Assembly (NCBI RefSeq): GCF_021021555.1
Contig: NZ_JAINWA010000003.1
Location: 372,001-436,000 of the forward strand
Reading direction: 5' to 3'
DNA from: Teretinema zuelzerae
Lineage (GTDB): Bacteria; Spirochaetota; Spirochaetia; Treponematales; Treponemataceae
Length of the DNA: 64,000 nt
Shown piece after piece: positions 32,093 through 41,432 of this stretch (position 1 is the stretch's first letter; the number at the start of each line of letters is the position of its first letter). The translations under genes and the position numbers were made by a program. The notes under the pieces were generated by a model that saw only the letters and a program-made list of their open reading frames with translations, was not told where the DNA came from and searched no databases.

Positions 32093-32758
32093 ATGAACAT
32101 CATCGCGATAGACACTATTACCCCTGCACTTTCTGTATCCGCGAAGGGACCGAAAGGTACGGCGACTATAGAGCTTGAAGAGTCGGGACAGCACGCCCAA
32201 TCGATAATCCAGATTTTGGATACGGCAGTCTCCCTCGCAGGTTTCTCCGCGAAAGAGACCGAATTGGTCGTCTGTCCGTCGGGACCGGGGTCGTTCACCG
32301 GACTGCGATTAGCCTGGTCCGCGGCCAAGGCGATTCAGCTGAGCGCAGGCTGCCCGATGAGAGTTATTCAAGCTCTGGATTGCTATGCGCGACCTGTGCT
32401 CCATTTCCCCGGATTAGTCGCGTCGGTTCTCGACGCAAAAAAGAACAGATTCTACGCTCGCTTGTACAGACAGGGAAGCCCCTGCTCAGAGCCTCTCGAT
32501 ATTTCGCCGGAAACTTTTTCCGGCTATGCCGACCCCGAAGAGCAGATTCTCGTCGCGGGACCGGATTCCCGGGAATTCTCGGACAAACTGAGGGATTTTT
32601 CGCCGTTGCTCTCGGTCCAGTATGTAAAAACAGGCCATATTGGAATCGCTCGCGAGCTGCTATTAATTGCGGATTCCAATCAATTACAGTATACTGAATA
32701 CGTGACCGAGGATTCAGGTCCCTTATATGTGAGGAAAAGTGACGCAGAAAACGGATAA
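32093..32758 (+). CDS. tsaB: tRNA t6A synthesis protein TsaB
   Basis: TsaB is a 221-aa ASKHA-fold protein that dimerises with TsaD in t6A synthesis. Typical features are the N-terminus MNIIAIDTITPALSVSA, HAQSIIQILDTAV and the signature CPSGPGSFTGLRLAWSAAKAIQLS. The start is ATG 32093, one base after the tsaE stop; an upstream in-frame ATG lies inside tsaE. It overlaps the HD-GYP gene by 20 bases. Confidence 0.94.
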   Translation: MNIIAIDTITPALSVSAKGPKGTATIELEESGQHAQSIIQILDTAVSLAGFSAKETELVVCPSGPGSFTGLRLAWSAAKAIQLSAGCPMRVIQALDCYARPVLHFPGLVASVLDAKKNRFYARLYRQGSPCSEPLDISPETFSGYADPEEQILVAGPDSREFSDKLRDFSPLLSVQYVKTGHIGIARELLLIADSNQLQYTEYVTEDSGPLYVRKSDAENG

Positions 32759-33902
32759 GACTGACGAAGGAATATTGGAAGAACTACCGGAACTCCTCGA
32801 GGAATGCGCGTTATACGATGAACACGACGCTCTTGTTCCCGAGCCTTTAGAGGAACGCACGCACCGCAGAACGAAAGAAACCGTCGGAATCATCCAGCTT
32901 TTAAACAATCCGAACATTCCGTTGATGATACTGGATAAGAATTTAAGCGTCATTCATACGACGCCGAAGACTCATCAGCTTTTTTCAGATTATTATCGCA
33001 TTACTGAACGCCCTTTTTTCAATATATTCCTCAATACGCTTGAACTGAAAGAAATGCAGGATTTCCTGGTTGCATTGAAATCCTTCGAGCGGGGCTACAC
33101 TTGGTCCGGAACTTTGCGGCATAAAACTCCGACGACAAAAACACTGTATACTCATACGATAATCAGCCCGCTGTTTTCAGCATCCGGAAGCCTTGCCGGC
33201 TATCAGGTATTCTTCGAGGACATCTCGCACGATCATTTCAAGCAATTGCAGTCTACTTTTAAGAGCATCCTTGAAGCGGCAAAGCTCAAGGATAACGATA
33301 CGGGAATGCACGATGAACGCGTCGGCTATTATTGCCGAAAGATGGCCGAATATTTATATGCCATAAAAAAATACCCCCAAATCGATCCGGACTTTATCGA
33401 CAATATCGGATTTCTCGCATGCATGCACGATGTGGGCAAAATCGGTACGCCCGATTACATTTTGCAAAAACCGGGAAAGCTGAACGAGCAGGAATGGGAG
33501 ATTATGAGGGAGCATACGATCAACGGAACGTTTATACTATCGTCCTATCCCATTCCCATGGCCAAGGAAATAGCGCTGAGCCACCATGAGTGGTGGAACG
33601 GCAACGGTTACCCGTTCAAGCTCGACGGAGAGATGATCCCTCTTTCAGCAAGAATAGTAACCATTGCGGACGTATACGACGCGCTGAGAATGAAACGAAC
33701 ATATAAAAACGAATGCACGCACGAAGAAACAGTAGCGAAAATCCTGGAAGGGAAAGGGACACAGTTCGACCCGAATCTGGTGGATGTATTCACCAGAATA
33801 CATCAGGACTTCGACGACATATGGCTGCTTTTAAGGGATAACGGCAATCCCGGAGCGGTCATGAGAGACCGATCTCCGGAATACGGATCATTGATCCAAT
33901 AA
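32739..33902 (+). CDS. PAS-like and HD-GYP cyclic di-GMP phosphodiesterase
   Basis: This 387-aa protein has an acidic N-terminus, a PAS-like sensor (residues about 50-165, [22 protein letters not shown]...[10 protein letters not shown]) and a complete HD-GYP domain. The domain has HDERVGYY, the metal motif HDVGKIG, HTINGT and the full signature [12 protein letters not shown], so it is predicted to hydrolyse cyclic di-GMP. The start is GTG 32739 with GAGG upstream. It lies near the PilZ receptor gene. Its 3' end overlaps the convergent csrA by 15 bases. Confidence 0.88.
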   Translation: MTQKTDKTDEGILEELPELLEECALYDEHDALVPEPLEERTHRRTKETVGIIQLLNNPNIPLMILDKNLSVIHTTPKTHQLFSDYYRITERPFFNIFLNTLELKEMQDFLVALKSFERGYTWSGTLRHKTPTTKTLYTHTIISPLFSASGSLAGYQVFFEDISHDHFKQLQSTFKSILEAAKLKDNDTGMHDERVGYYCRKMAEYLYAIKKYPQIDPDFIDNIGFLACMHDVGKIGTPDYILQKPGKLNEQEWEIMREHTINGTFILSSYPIPMAKEIALSHHEWWNGNGYPFKLDGEMIPLSARIVTIADVYDALRMKRTYKNECTHEETVAKILEGKGTQFDPNLVDVFTRIHQDFDDIWLLLRDNGNPGAVMRDRSPEYGSLIQ

Positions 33903-34115
33903 GATTCCGGACAAGCCTGAAAGATCCGGCTGCGAAACGGCGGCGGCCTGGTTTTCGCTCTTGATCGCTTCAAATACTTCATGTCTGAAAACTTTCACCG
34001 ATTTAGGGGCTTCCACTCCGATTTTAACCTGATCTCCGCGGATTTCTATGATAGTCACGGAAATATCGTCTCCGATCATTATCTTTTCATTAATTTTTCT
34101 CGATAGTATCAGCAT
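33888..34115 (-). CDS. csrA: Carbon storage regulator CsrA
   Basis: CsrA is an RNA-binding dimer that blocks translation by binding GGA motifs. The core [51 protein letters not shown] is complete, with the RNA-binding ends at Leu4-Ser5-Arg6 and the VFRHEV segment. A 25-residue extension follows. It is the last gene of flgN-flgK-flgL-fliW-csrA, sharing one base with fliW. Its 3' end overlaps the HD-GYP gene on the other strand. Likely targets are the two flagellin leaders. Confidence 0.96.
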   Translation of the reverse strand: MLILSRKINEKIMIGDDISVTIIEIRGDQVKIGVEAPKSVKVFRHEVFEAIKSENQAAAVSQPDLSGLSGILLDQ

Positions 34116-34558
34116 CAGCGGCCCCGCTTCGAAGCCGATTCGGCGGCGATATCGTGTTTAGTCTGCCAACGCGGATCGCTTAAGACAGCCTGCAACGCCT
34201 TGTTGTTTTTCTTGTTTACGATCAAGGGACCCTGCAGATTGGCGGTTATAGGAGATCCGTTACCGGGGATCGTTACGAGGACAAACACCAGAACGTCCGA
34301 AGGAGAATCGATTTCAAGGGACGAAAGAAGGGAGTCGTCGACATCGATTTCATAATCGGGGCGGAAAATGAAGGGATCGAGGACTAAAAAGGCCAAATCT
34401 TCTTTTTCAAGGGATTGAACCCAGATGAAAGGTTTTTGCTCGGCGTCCAGCAGAGCAAATCGCTTGAATTGCGCAAAGCCGTAGAAACCTAGTTCAAGAG
34501 TAATTATCTGTTTTTCCACGATGGAAACGGTTCCCATCGCTTTAGTCCGAATATCCAT
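34115..34558 (-). CDS. fliW: Flagellar assembly factor FliW
   Basis: FliW binds either flagellin or CsrA; when flagellin is exported, free FliW removes CsrA from flagellin mRNA. The 147-aa sequence has the family blocks [38 protein letters not shown] and [21 protein letters not shown]. It overlaps csrA by one base, which supports coordinated dosage. AAGGTG precedes the ATG. The neighbouring flgL is 11 bases upstream. Confidence 0.95.
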   Translation of the reverse strand: MDIRTKAMGTVSIVEKQIITLELGFYGFAQFKRFALLDAEQKPFIWVQSLEKEDLAFLVLDPFIFRPDYEIDVDDSLLSSLEIDSPSDVLVFVLVTIPGNGSPITANLQGPLIVNKKNNKALQAVLSDPRWQTKHDIAAESASKRGR

Positions 34559-34569
34559 TACAAATCACC

Positions 34570-35814
34570 TTATCTCATGTAGTTCAGCAATGTATTTGAG
34601 TACAGCTTGCCGGCAGTGCTGAGAGTAGCCTGCTGAGCGAGTTCGTACATCTTAAGGTCTGTGACGGCTTTTGTAAAGTCGATATCGGCTTCCCGAGACT
34701 CCGCCGCTGTCGTATTAATCTGCTGGACTTCCAGCCGCGCAATGGTCGCCTTCGTCCGTTCGTATCGCGAGCCGATGTCGGAAAGGCGCGTTGCAAGATT
34801 TCCGATTCCCGCATCGAGAGAGCCGAGAACCCTGCTTCCTACGGCCTCCTGGTCGCCCTGCATAAGGGCGTCGCGGAGAGCTATGACCGTGTCGAAAAGC
34901 GAACCTCCGGAAATCTTCGTCGAGGGGGACAGATTGTATGGAGGACGCTGGTTTGTCTTGATAATTCCGAGCGACGAAAGCGTGTCTCCGCCGGGAGAAT
35001 CGGAAAGCCATAGCTGATGGGCGTCCGTCGTCTCCATATTGAGACCGTTCGTCACGGGATCAAGGTACGCTTTCACCGCGGCGCCCGAATCGTTAATCTT
35101 GGCGATTATTGAATGCACATTGTCTCCGGCGGACACAGGAACCCGGATTCCGTCTACGTCGAAGGACGAATCTGTCTTAGCAATGAATGCAGAGGCATCG
35201 ACTTCCGAGAACAGCGTTTGCTGCTCAGCCCAGAAGGTTTGATTGCCGGGAAAGCCTGCTTCAAGAAATCCGAGTTCGTCGATTTCAAGCTCGGAACCCT
35301 GGACTGAGCCGTTGTAGCGAACTTCCCTTATGAGAGGATTTCCTGCACCGTCGACATCGCCGAGCACGGTCTCGAAGGGCTCGGTGAAAGATTTAGTTCC
35401 GGCAAACACGCGCGATCCGTCAGGACCCTGCACGTTCGCGTTCTGAACCAGTTCCTGCAGCAGCTGATCCACCTCGACGGCAATATTCTTCATGTCTTCG
35501 GGCGTGAAGGTTCCGTGGGCGCCAGTAAGAGCCAGCTCGCGGACCCGGTGCATGATCTGAAGAGATTGATTGACATTTCCTTCCGCGAAGGAAAACCGGT
35601 CAATAGCGGTTTTACCGTTGGTTTCGAACCGTTCCAGACGGGCGAGATAGGACTGATACCGCACCGCGTGACCCGCAGCGAGCGGATCGTCCCGGAGATT
35701 CTGAATTTTACGGTGATTTGAAATCTGGTTATTCAGATTTCCTGTCCGCGCCTCTTGTCGGCGCAGGGCGGCCTGAATATCGTCATGCTGTAAATTTGAA
35801 CTGATTCGTCTCAT
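34570..35814 (-). CDS. flgL: Flagellar hook-filament junction protein FlgL
   Basis: FlgL (HAP3) joins the hook to the filament. The 414-aa protein has flagellin-like ends: MRRISSNLQHDDIQAALRRQEARTGNLNNQISNHRKIQNLRDDPLAAGHA at the start and ADIDFTKAVTDLKMYELAQQATLSTAGKLYSNTLLNYMR at the end. The central domain is variable. GGGAG lies before the ATG. It is 10 bases downstream of flgK. Confidence 0.94.
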   Translation of the reverse strand: MRRISSNLQHDDIQAALRRQEARTGNLNNQISNHRKIQNLRDDPLAAGHAVRYQSYLARLERFETNGKTAIDRFSFAEGNVNQSLQIMHRVRELALTGAHGTFTPEDMKNIAVEVDQLLQELVQNANVQGPDGSRVFAGTKSFTEPFETVLGDVDGAGNPLIREVRYNGSVQGSELEIDELGFLEAGFPGNQTFWAEQQTLFSEVDASAFIAKTDSSFDVDGIRVPVSAGDNVHSIIAKINDSGAAVKAYLDPVTNGLNMETTDAHQLWLSDSPGGDTLSSLGIIKTNQRPPYNLSPSTKISGGSLFDTVIALRDALMQGDQEAVGSRVLGSLDAGIGNLATRLSDIGSRYERTKATIARLEVQQINTTAAESREADIDFTKAVTDLKMYELAQQATLSTAGKLYSNTLLNYMR

Positions 35815-35824
35815 CGGCTACTCC

Positions 35825-37702
35825 CTACACCTTCAACCGGTTGATTACGGTATCCAGCATTTCGTCTATAGTGGTGATGAATTTCGCCGCAGCGTTGTAT
35901 CCATGCTGAAATTTGATGATATCCGCCAATTCCTCATCTACGTTCACGCCCGAGATCGAGTCTCGAAGCCCGTGGAGTTCGCCGAGGATCGCAAGCTGCG
36001 TGTCGAGAGACCTGCTCGCCTGTTCTCCCTTCAACCCGGCGCGGGTAACCGCCTCGGCGAAGTAATCGTCGAAAGTTCTGCTGTCGCCGACCATGACGGG
36101 CGTATTCCTGATCGAGGATATCGCCAAAGCGACCCGGTTGTCGCCGGGGTGCAAAGTTCCGTCGCTTTCCGCTATGCCCGCCGCGATGCTCTGCACGTCC
36201 TGCTTCATCAACGGATTGATTTCCATCCAACCGGCAGGATGAGCGATCGGAGAGACGGATCGGGAGGGATTTCGTTGCGACAAGGCATCAACGGCGTCTG
36301 CTCGATCCCAGGAATACGCGCCTTCCGCTCCCCGTTGGTCAAGGACTCCCGCATAGCCTGTCAAGAAATGACCGGAGTCCTCCATATAGCGGATGACGAA
36401 GTCGGGATTATCCGGCGATGATGATGTCGTCGCCTTCATCACCAGGCGGCCCGAATCGTCGAGGGACGAAACGACCTCTGCGCCGGAATCATTGATTCGC
36501 CGGACGACGTCCGCGACCATATCGGTAGGGAAGTAGGGAACATCGACAGTGCCCGACGAGGAGGATAGACGGATCGATCCGCTCAAGCCGATTTGCTCGC
36601 GAGGATTAAGAACGTTGGCTCCCGTAATGCGGTAAATGTATGAAGAATCATAGGCTCCATCGCCGTCGCGGTCGTAATTGCCCGCGACGTTATTGATGAA
36701 ATCCTGTTCGGTGAAAAAATCCAACCCGGTTTTGCCGTTCGCTCCGGTTCCGTCGCGGTGAATATCGTTCACCAAATCCACGAAGGTCATGGTCATGGTG
36801 TCGAGATTTTGAACTTCTTCGCGGAGATCTCCGTCGCGCAAACCGATGAGCGCTCCCAGCTTGCCGCCTGAAAAACTCGCGGTTTCGCCGGAATCGCCCC
36901 AGACAACGGCGGCGTACCCGTCGTTCGTTACGCCGGATTTAAGCTCGAACACTCTTCGGGATCGCCCCTGGACAAGCTCCTGTCCGTCGACATGGATAAC
37001 GTATTCTTCGTCGACATCCCTCTTATCTACTGTTATGTTGATGAGATTCGACAGTTTTTCAGTGAGAAGATCGCGGGAATCCATAAGATCGTTCGGATTG
37101 TCTCCCATTGCTTTCACTTTTACGATTTCTTCGTTCAATGCCGTTATTTGTCGGGTAATATCGTTTACCTGGGTGGTGACGGCTTCGATGTCGCCGTTAA
37201 GCATATCCCTTATACCCTGCAAGCCCCTGTACTGTTGATGAATCGAATCCACCAGGGTTTCGCCGCGGCTTAGAACGGCTTGCCTGGCGCTGCGGGAATC
37301 GGGATACAGAGAAAGTTCCTGCCATGAGTCCCAGAATTGATCCATACGAGTGCGCACGGACTGATCGGCAGGCTCGTTAAAAACCTGCTCCATCTGCAGT
37401 ACATAGGAATCTCTGGTTTCCCAATATCCTTTCTGGTTCGTCTGCGCGACGATTCTCGTATCCAACAGTTCGTCGCGGAGCCGATTTATGGATTCCACCG
37501 AGACTCCCTGCCCTATCTGACCGGGGGTTTCGGCCCGGGACAGGTCGGGGCGGTATAACGGATCAGTAGCCTTCAGCTGAACCCGTTGCCGGGTATATCC
37601 TTCCGTGGAGGAATTCGACAGGTTGTGGCCTGCGGTTTGAATCGACTGGCTATGAGCGAAGAGGCTTCGCTTTCCCATCTCTATTCCGGAGAAAGTTGAC
37701 AT
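35825..37702 (-). CDS. flgK: Flagellar hook-associated protein FlgK
   Basis: FlgK (HAP1) is the first junction protein on the hook. The 625-aa sequence starts with FSGIEMGKRSLFAHSQSIQTAGHNLSNSSTEGYTRQRV, the rod/hook-type N-terminal motif. It ends with VNVDEELADIIKFQHGYNAAAKFITTIDEMLDTVINRL, the matching C-terminal helix. The length fits spirochaetal FlgK. AAGGAGG lies seven bases before the ATG. It lies between flgN (its probable chaperone) and flgL. Confidence 0.95.
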   Translation of the reverse strand: MSTFSGIEMGKRSLFAHSQSIQTAGHNLSNSSTEGYTRQRVQLKATDPLYRPDLSRAETPGQIGQGVSVESINRLRDELLDTRIVAQTNQKGYWETRDSYVLQMEQVFNEPADQSVRTRMDQFWDSWQELSLYPDSRSARQAVLSRGETLVDSIHQQYRGLQGIRDMLNGDIEAVTTQVNDITRQITALNEEIVKVKAMGDNPNDLMDSRDLLTEKLSNLINITVDKRDVDEEYVIHVDGQELVQGRSRRVFELKSGVTNDGYAAVVWGDSGETASFSGGKLGALIGLRDGDLREEVQNLDTMTMTFVDLVNDIHRDGTGANGKTGLDFFTEQDFINNVAGNYDRDGDGAYDSSYIYRITGANVLNPREQIGLSGSIRLSSSSGTVDVPYFPTDMVADVVRRINDSGAEVVSSLDDSGRLVMKATTSSSPDNPDFVIRYMEDSGHFLTGYAGVLDQRGAEGAYSWDRADAVDALSQRNPSRSVSPIAHPAGWMEINPLMKQDVQSIAAGIAESDGTLHPGDNRVALAISSIRNTPVMVGDSRTFDDYFAEAVTRAGLKGEQASRSLDTQLAILGELHGLRDSISGVNVDEELADIIKFQHGYNAAAKFITTIDEMLDTVINRLKV

Positions 37703-37712
37703 TCGGCCCTCC

Positions 37713-38189
37713 TTACATGGACTGGTTCAGCACGAGGCTGTCCAGATTCGGAGAGGCGATGCTCCCCCTTTTCGTGTATACCTTGCTGTTTCTGACGGGA
37801 ACCAGAGTGTCCACGATTCCGGAAACGACAGCTCGAGCGTTCGTAACATAGACTCGAAGCACCTCGTTTTCGGCCCGGGATAGAAGCAGAAGCTTCCGCA
37901 GCTCTCTGAAAAGAGAGTTCACCTTTTCACGCTTCTGCGGCGGAAGCGAGGAAGTTAAACGATAAAATTCGGTATTCACATCTATATCTGCAGACTCCCC
38001 GGTCATTTCCCGGGATTTCATCTGTTCAAGATCGAGAAAGGCGTCGCCGATCCGGCTTGAAAGCATCAATTCTTTTTGAAAAGCAATCCAATCGCGGTTT
38101 CGCACAAAAGCATACATCCGCTTTTGGCAGGCGAGCAGGTTTGTTATCGTCTGAATTTCCTTAACGAGCAATTCTTCCAGATGTTTCAT
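37713..38189 (-). CDS. flgN: FlgN-like flagellar export chaperone
   Basis: This 158-aa, mostly helical protein belongs to the FlgN type, which guards FlgK and FlgL before export. It has a typical N-terminal helix (MKHLEELLVKEIQTITNLLACQKRMYAFVRNRDWIAFQKEL) and a second long helical region with basic residues. The position directly before flgK is the strongest support, since FlgN sequences diverge widely. AAGGAG lies before the ATG. It is the first gene of the - strand junction operon. Confidence 0.8.
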   Translation of the reverse strand: MKHLEELLVKEIQTITNLLACQKRMYAFVRNRDWIAFQKELMLSSRIGDAFLDLEQMKSREMTGESADIDVNTEFYRLTSSLPPQKREKVNSLFRELRKLLLLSRAENEVLRVYVTNARAVVSGIVDTLVPVRNSKVYTKRGSIASPNLDSLVLNQSM

Positions 38190-38309
38190 GAAAAAACTCC
38201 TTCATTTGAGTATCGGAAGCTGAGAATGAAACTGAACCTGAAAAAGTCTAAATCGGTTATTGACTTTTTCCGCCCGCTCTGGCACTATACTTTTCGTCAC
38301 ATCAGTGAT

Positions 38310-38382
38310 GGTGGGTGTAGTTCAGGGGTAGAGCACCAGATTGTGGATCTGGCTGTCGTGGGTTCGAAACCCATCACCCACC
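38310..38382 (+). tRNA. tRNA-His (GTG)
   Basis: The anticodon arm is CCAGA-TTGTGGA-TCTGG, giving anticodon GTG. The extra G at 38310 faces discriminator C at 38382, the histidine identity pair. The acceptor stem GTGGGTG/CACCCAC is perfect. TATACT at 38286-38291 lies 19 bases upstream. A GCGGCCGGC/GCCGGCTGC hairpin follows at about 38395-38420. Confidence 0.95.
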
Positions 38383-38446
38383 CTACGAACGCGTCGGCGG
38401 CCGGCGATCAGCCGGCTGCCTGCGTTTTCATGAAATCGGAAAACTT

Positions 38447-38520
38447 GCGTTCGTAGCTCAGTTGGATAGAGCGACGGACTTCGAATCCGTAGGTCGGGGG
38501 TTCGAGACCCTCCGGACGCA
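38447..38520 (+). tRNA. tRNA-Arg (TCG)
   Basis: The acceptor stem GCGTTCG/CGGACGC, anticodon arm ACGGA-CTTCGAA-TCCGT (anticodon TCG) and T arm GGGGG-TTCGAGA-CCCTC form a full cloverleaf. The discriminator is A; CCA is not encoded. An imperfect 11-base hairpin without a T run follows at 38525-38547. Confidence 0.95.
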
Positions 38521-38553
38521 TAAACAACTCTTTACAATGTAAGGAGTTAGCAA

Positions 38554-38610
38554 ATGTTGAAGGATTTAATGTTCTTCGACACCGCAAATTGTGAGCAACT
38601 TTGTGAGTAA
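38554..38610 (+). other. Possible 18-codon ORF after tRNA-Arg
   Basis: AAGGAG lies seven bases before ATG 38554, and the frame reads MLKDLMFFDTANCEQLCE. The length and lack of any family make a real gene doubtful. The rest of 38521-38734 shows nothing I can support. Confidence 0.2.
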
Positions 38611-38734
38611 CTCTGGCTATCCTCTTTGAGAATGTGCGGATGAGTTTAAGCGGTTGAGTACAGATAATCTATGGTTTCGCGTAGCGGAACCGGTACTTTC
38701 CCCTATCGACGGGCGGTACCCGAGGTCCCGTACT

Positions 38735-40741
38735 CTACCAGAAGGACACGCGCTTCTCAGGAGCCGCATACAGCCGATCCCCCTCGGCGATGCCATAGGT
38801 TTCCAAAAATTTCCCGAAGTTTGAAAGAGTTCTATTCACTCGAATAACCGGAAGGCTATGGGGATCCCTGGTAGCGATCAATTTTCTCATCTTTCGAGTC
38901 TCTATCTGTCTATGAAATTGAGCAAAACCCTGAAAAAACTCGCGATAGTCGGGATTTTCCGTTCTTTCAAGAACCTTTAACGCGCATTGAACTCCGTTCA
39001 AGTCTGCTATATTCTCGTTAAGCGTCAGCGCTCCGTTATTTTTAAGCCCGAAGCCGAAACCGGACTCGATGGGCAAACCGTCAAAAAATTCCATGCATGA
39101 AACGCATCGATTGTCGTATTCGGAGCGATCGCGCTGGGTCCACCAATAGCGCTGCGCGCCGTTCGCGTCGTAATTCGCCCCGACAGAGTCGAATGCGTGG
39201 CTGATTTCGTGGCCGATAACGCTGCCGAGCATCCCGAGTTTTTTTGATTCGGAGTCATCGCTTACATATATGGGAGGCTGAAGAAAGCCCGCAGGGAAGA
39301 TGATTTCGTTCCTGGACGGGTTGTAGTAGGCATTGACGGTAAAGACTGGAATCTGCCATGCGCGTCTATCAGCGTTTACAAGCAGCATTTTACGGCCCTT
39401 TTCCGTTAGAGCGAGATTGAGCACGGCAATGTTCTTACAAAGATCAGTTCCCAACGCCGCGCCGTCCTCCGCGGAATTCCACTCTTCCGGATACCCTACC
39501 TTTACATCAAGCTTATCGAGCTTTTCAATCGCGCGGGTTTTCGTTCTTTCGCTCATCCAGCCGCATGACGCAATGTCGGTTTTGTATTGTTCGACAATGC
39601 GGGCGATTAAACCCTCGACATCCCGTTTCGACTCCTGAGTAAAACTGCGCTCGACAAAGGCTTTTCCCAGATCGTTCGGAAGCCAGAAGCACGCCGCGTC
39701 GAGAGCATATTCTCTGAGCCAGTCCGGTTTGGAGGTAATATCTTTGCCTCCGTACAGCTTAGCTATAAAAGCCGCGTTCGATCGAACAAAGTTTTCCGAA
39801 AGCCATCTGCTATAACTATGAAGAAGTCTCGCCTCAGCGTAAAGCGAAAGCTCTTCCCGGTGTTCTTCCGTAAAGAAGGAAGCGCCTTTTTCAAGCATTC
39901 CCTGATCGCTAACATTAACATATTCGGGGATCCTGAATCCCATCGTCGTAAAAATATCCGCAAAATCCACAGAGCCGTACAACGTGCGGAACAAATAAAA
40001 CGGATAGCTTATCCAGCTTGAATCTTTTTGAGCTTCTACCGCAGATTGCGCCGATGCCGCGATTTGAGATTCGAAAGCGTACACCGCGCGGGCCTTTTGT
40101 TTTGCGTCTGCAGGGGAACTGCCTGAAAGAGCGAACAGTTCGGAGAGATAGACGAAATAGGGATCAGAATAATTTCCCGTCCGGTAAGAAACGTGCTCCA
40201 TGGGGAGAGGACCGGTGTGAGTTAAAGTCGGAACGCCGCCGCTCATCGGGTTTACCGAGAATACGAGAAGGAACGAACGTCCGAGGCCTTTGAAGCAGTT
40301 CATATCCGCTTCTATAAGATCTTTGATGCTTTGGGCGTTCCGATACTCGTCGAGGTAGGGCCGAACCGGCTCGCAACCGAGCGCGTTGCGATCTTCCATC
40401 CGGAGTACCGAAGAGTACAAATCTGAAAGACGCTGTTCCGAAGAACCCTCGCGTTGCGGAGATGAAGCGAACTCTTCGAGCATTGCAATCTGCATCTTGC
40501 GATTGTTCGAGGAGATCTCTGTAAACTGATTCCAAACCGCGTATCCCCGGGGAATGTTGCGGTTTTCCGCGAACCAGGCAGCGTTGGCCGCACGGTAATA
40601 ATCTTCGCTAATGGAAGGCTTCGGCGCGAACTGTGCTGGTATCCCGCATGCAATCGGCAGAGACAATGCGAGCAAAAGAAGCAAAGACGCCGCGGAAATA
40701 GATTCCCGGCGGCGTATATCCGTTTTTATTATTTCAAGCAT
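38735..40741 (-). CDS. pepO: M13-family zinc endopeptidase, probable lipoprotein
   Basis: This neprilysin/PepO-type metallopeptidase of 668 aa cleaves short peptides. The zinc motif HExxH appears in VIGHEISHAFDSVGANYD and the third ligand in NENIADLNGV. The family's C-terminal basic motif and final aromatic residues (KRVSFW) are also seen. The start is ATG 40741 with GAGG seven bases upstream. The N-terminus has a hydrophobic stretch ending LSLPIAC, a plausible spirochaetal lipobox, so the enzyme probably faces the periplasm on a lipid anchor. It is a single-gene unit. Confidence 0.92.
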   Translation of the reverse strand: MLEIIKTDIRRRESISAASLLLLLALSLPIACGIPAQFAPKPSISEDYYRAANAAWFAENRNIPRGYAVWNQFTEISSNNRKMQIAMLEEFASSPQREGSSEQRLSDLYSSVLRMEDRNALGCEPVRPYLDEYRNAQSIKDLIEADMNCFKGLGRSFLLVFSVNPMSGGVPTLTHTGPLPMEHVSYRTGNYSDPYFVYLSELFALSGSSPADAKQKARAVYAFESQIAASAQSAVEAQKDSSWISYPFYLFRTLYGSVDFADIFTTMGFRIPEYVNVSDQGMLEKGASFFTEEHREELSLYAEARLLHSYSRWLSENFVRSNAAFIAKLYGGKDITSKPDWLREYALDAACFWLPNDLGKAFVERSFTQESKRDVEGLIARIVEQYKTDIASCGWMSERTKTRAIEKLDKLDVKVGYPEEWNSAEDGAALGTDLCKNIAVLNLALTEKGRKMLLVNADRRAWQIPVFTVNAYYNPSRNEIIFPAGFLQPPIYVSDDSESKKLGMLGSVIGHEISHAFDSVGANYDANGAQRYWWTQRDRSEYDNRCVSCMEFFDGLPIESGFGFGLKNNGALTLNENIADLNGVQCALKVLERTENPDYREFFQGFAQFHRQIETRKMRKLIATRDPHSLPVIRVNRTLSNFGKFLETYGIAEGDRLYAAPEKRVSFW

Positions 40742-40939
40742 GAGCAGACCTCTTTTTTTATTTTTTAGTGTAAAGCCGCTACCCTCCCCCGTCAATCATT
40801 GTTTTTGCGCGATACGCTTATAGCTGGACGGACAGATTCCGCCCTTGCATGGACCCGCGTACGCGGGGGCTCCGCGCTGAGTCTTTCGCCCGGCGTAAAA
40901 CGTTCTGCCTCGTCCTTGAGAAAAAAACTTCCGGCATAA

Positions 40940-40968
40940 TTGACACTTTTTTGTATTTGGGATAATAA
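40940..40968 (+). promoter_or_regulatory. Orphan promoter
   Basis: TTGACA (40940-40945), 17 bases and TAATAA (40963-40968). No ORF follows for 190 bases until tRNA-Lys, which has its own promoter. Confidence 0.45.
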
Positions 40969-41069
40969 TATCGAGCGTTGATTGACCGCGCAGGTTGATT
41001 GATGGCAGAAGCCGAGCGGGATTGAAAAACCGCGTGACGCGAAAAAGTCAAGTTGGTTCGAAAGACTGC

Positions 41070-41098
41070 TTGACAAAAAAAATGGTTTCCGGTATAAC
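41070..41098 (+). promoter_or_regulatory. tRNA-Lys promoter
   Basis: TTGACA (41070-41075), 17 bases and TATAAC (41093-41098), close to consensus, 59 bases before the tRNA. Confidence 0.75.
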
Positions 41099-41157
41099 GG
41101 ATAACCGTAAAGGATGCAAGAGAAGCCGTAAAACAGCATCAAATGCGTCGAATACCA

Positions 41158-41230
41158 GGGCCATTAGCTCAGCTGGTAGAGCAACAGACTCTTAATCTGT
41201 GGGTCGAAGGTTCGATCCCTTCATGGCTCA
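41158..41230 (+). tRNA. tRNA-Lys (CTT)
   Basis: The acceptor stem GGGCCAT/ATGGCTC has one GU pair. The anticodon arm ACAGA-CTCTTAA-TCTGT gives CTT. The T arm is GAAGG-TTCGATC-CCTTC and the discriminator is A. Confidence 0.95.
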
Positions 41231-41250
41231 AAGAACTGTACAGAAGGTGC

Positions 41251-41279
41251 TTGACACAGTCTTTCCGGTTCGGTAGTAT
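41251..41279 (+). promoter_or_regulatory. tRNA-Leu promoter
   Basis: TTGACA (41251-41256), 17 bases and TAGTAT (41274-41279), 32 bases before tRNA-Leu. Confidence 0.7.
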
Positions 41280-41311
41280 GTTGAAACTCTTAAGTAGGAT
41301 TCCGAACAAGA

Positions 41312-41391
41312 GCGAGAGTGGTGGAATTGGCAGACACGCCAGACTTAGGATCTGGTGCTTAGGCGTGAGGGTTCAAGTCCCTCCTCTCGCA
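41312..41391 (+). tRNA. tRNA-Leu (TAG)
   Basis: The acceptor stem GCGAGAG/CTCTCGC is perfect. The anticodon arm CCAGA-CTTAGGA-TCTGG gives TAG. A variable arm of intermediate length and T arm GAGGG-TTCAAGT-CCCTC fit a class II leucine tRNA. The discriminator is A. Confidence 0.95.
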
Positions 41392-41432
41392 GATTCCGCC
41401 GATCGTTTTAACGTGCTGCAACATTTGATTTT

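Larger units (their letters stand above)
40742..41157 (+). other. Non-coding region before the tRNA cluster
   Basis: No gene is supported in these 416 bases. It holds the pepO leader, an orphan + strand promoter (40940-40968) and the strong tRNA-Lys promoter (41070-41098). The 100 bases after the orphan promoter contain repeated TTGATTGA-type motifs (about 40978-41001). Confidence 0.6.

Noticed and set aside
38447-38734. tRNA-Arg as an attachment site of an integrated element
   Set aside because: No integrase and no repeated tRNA 3' end were seen downstream; the next gene is a housekeeping-type peptidase.
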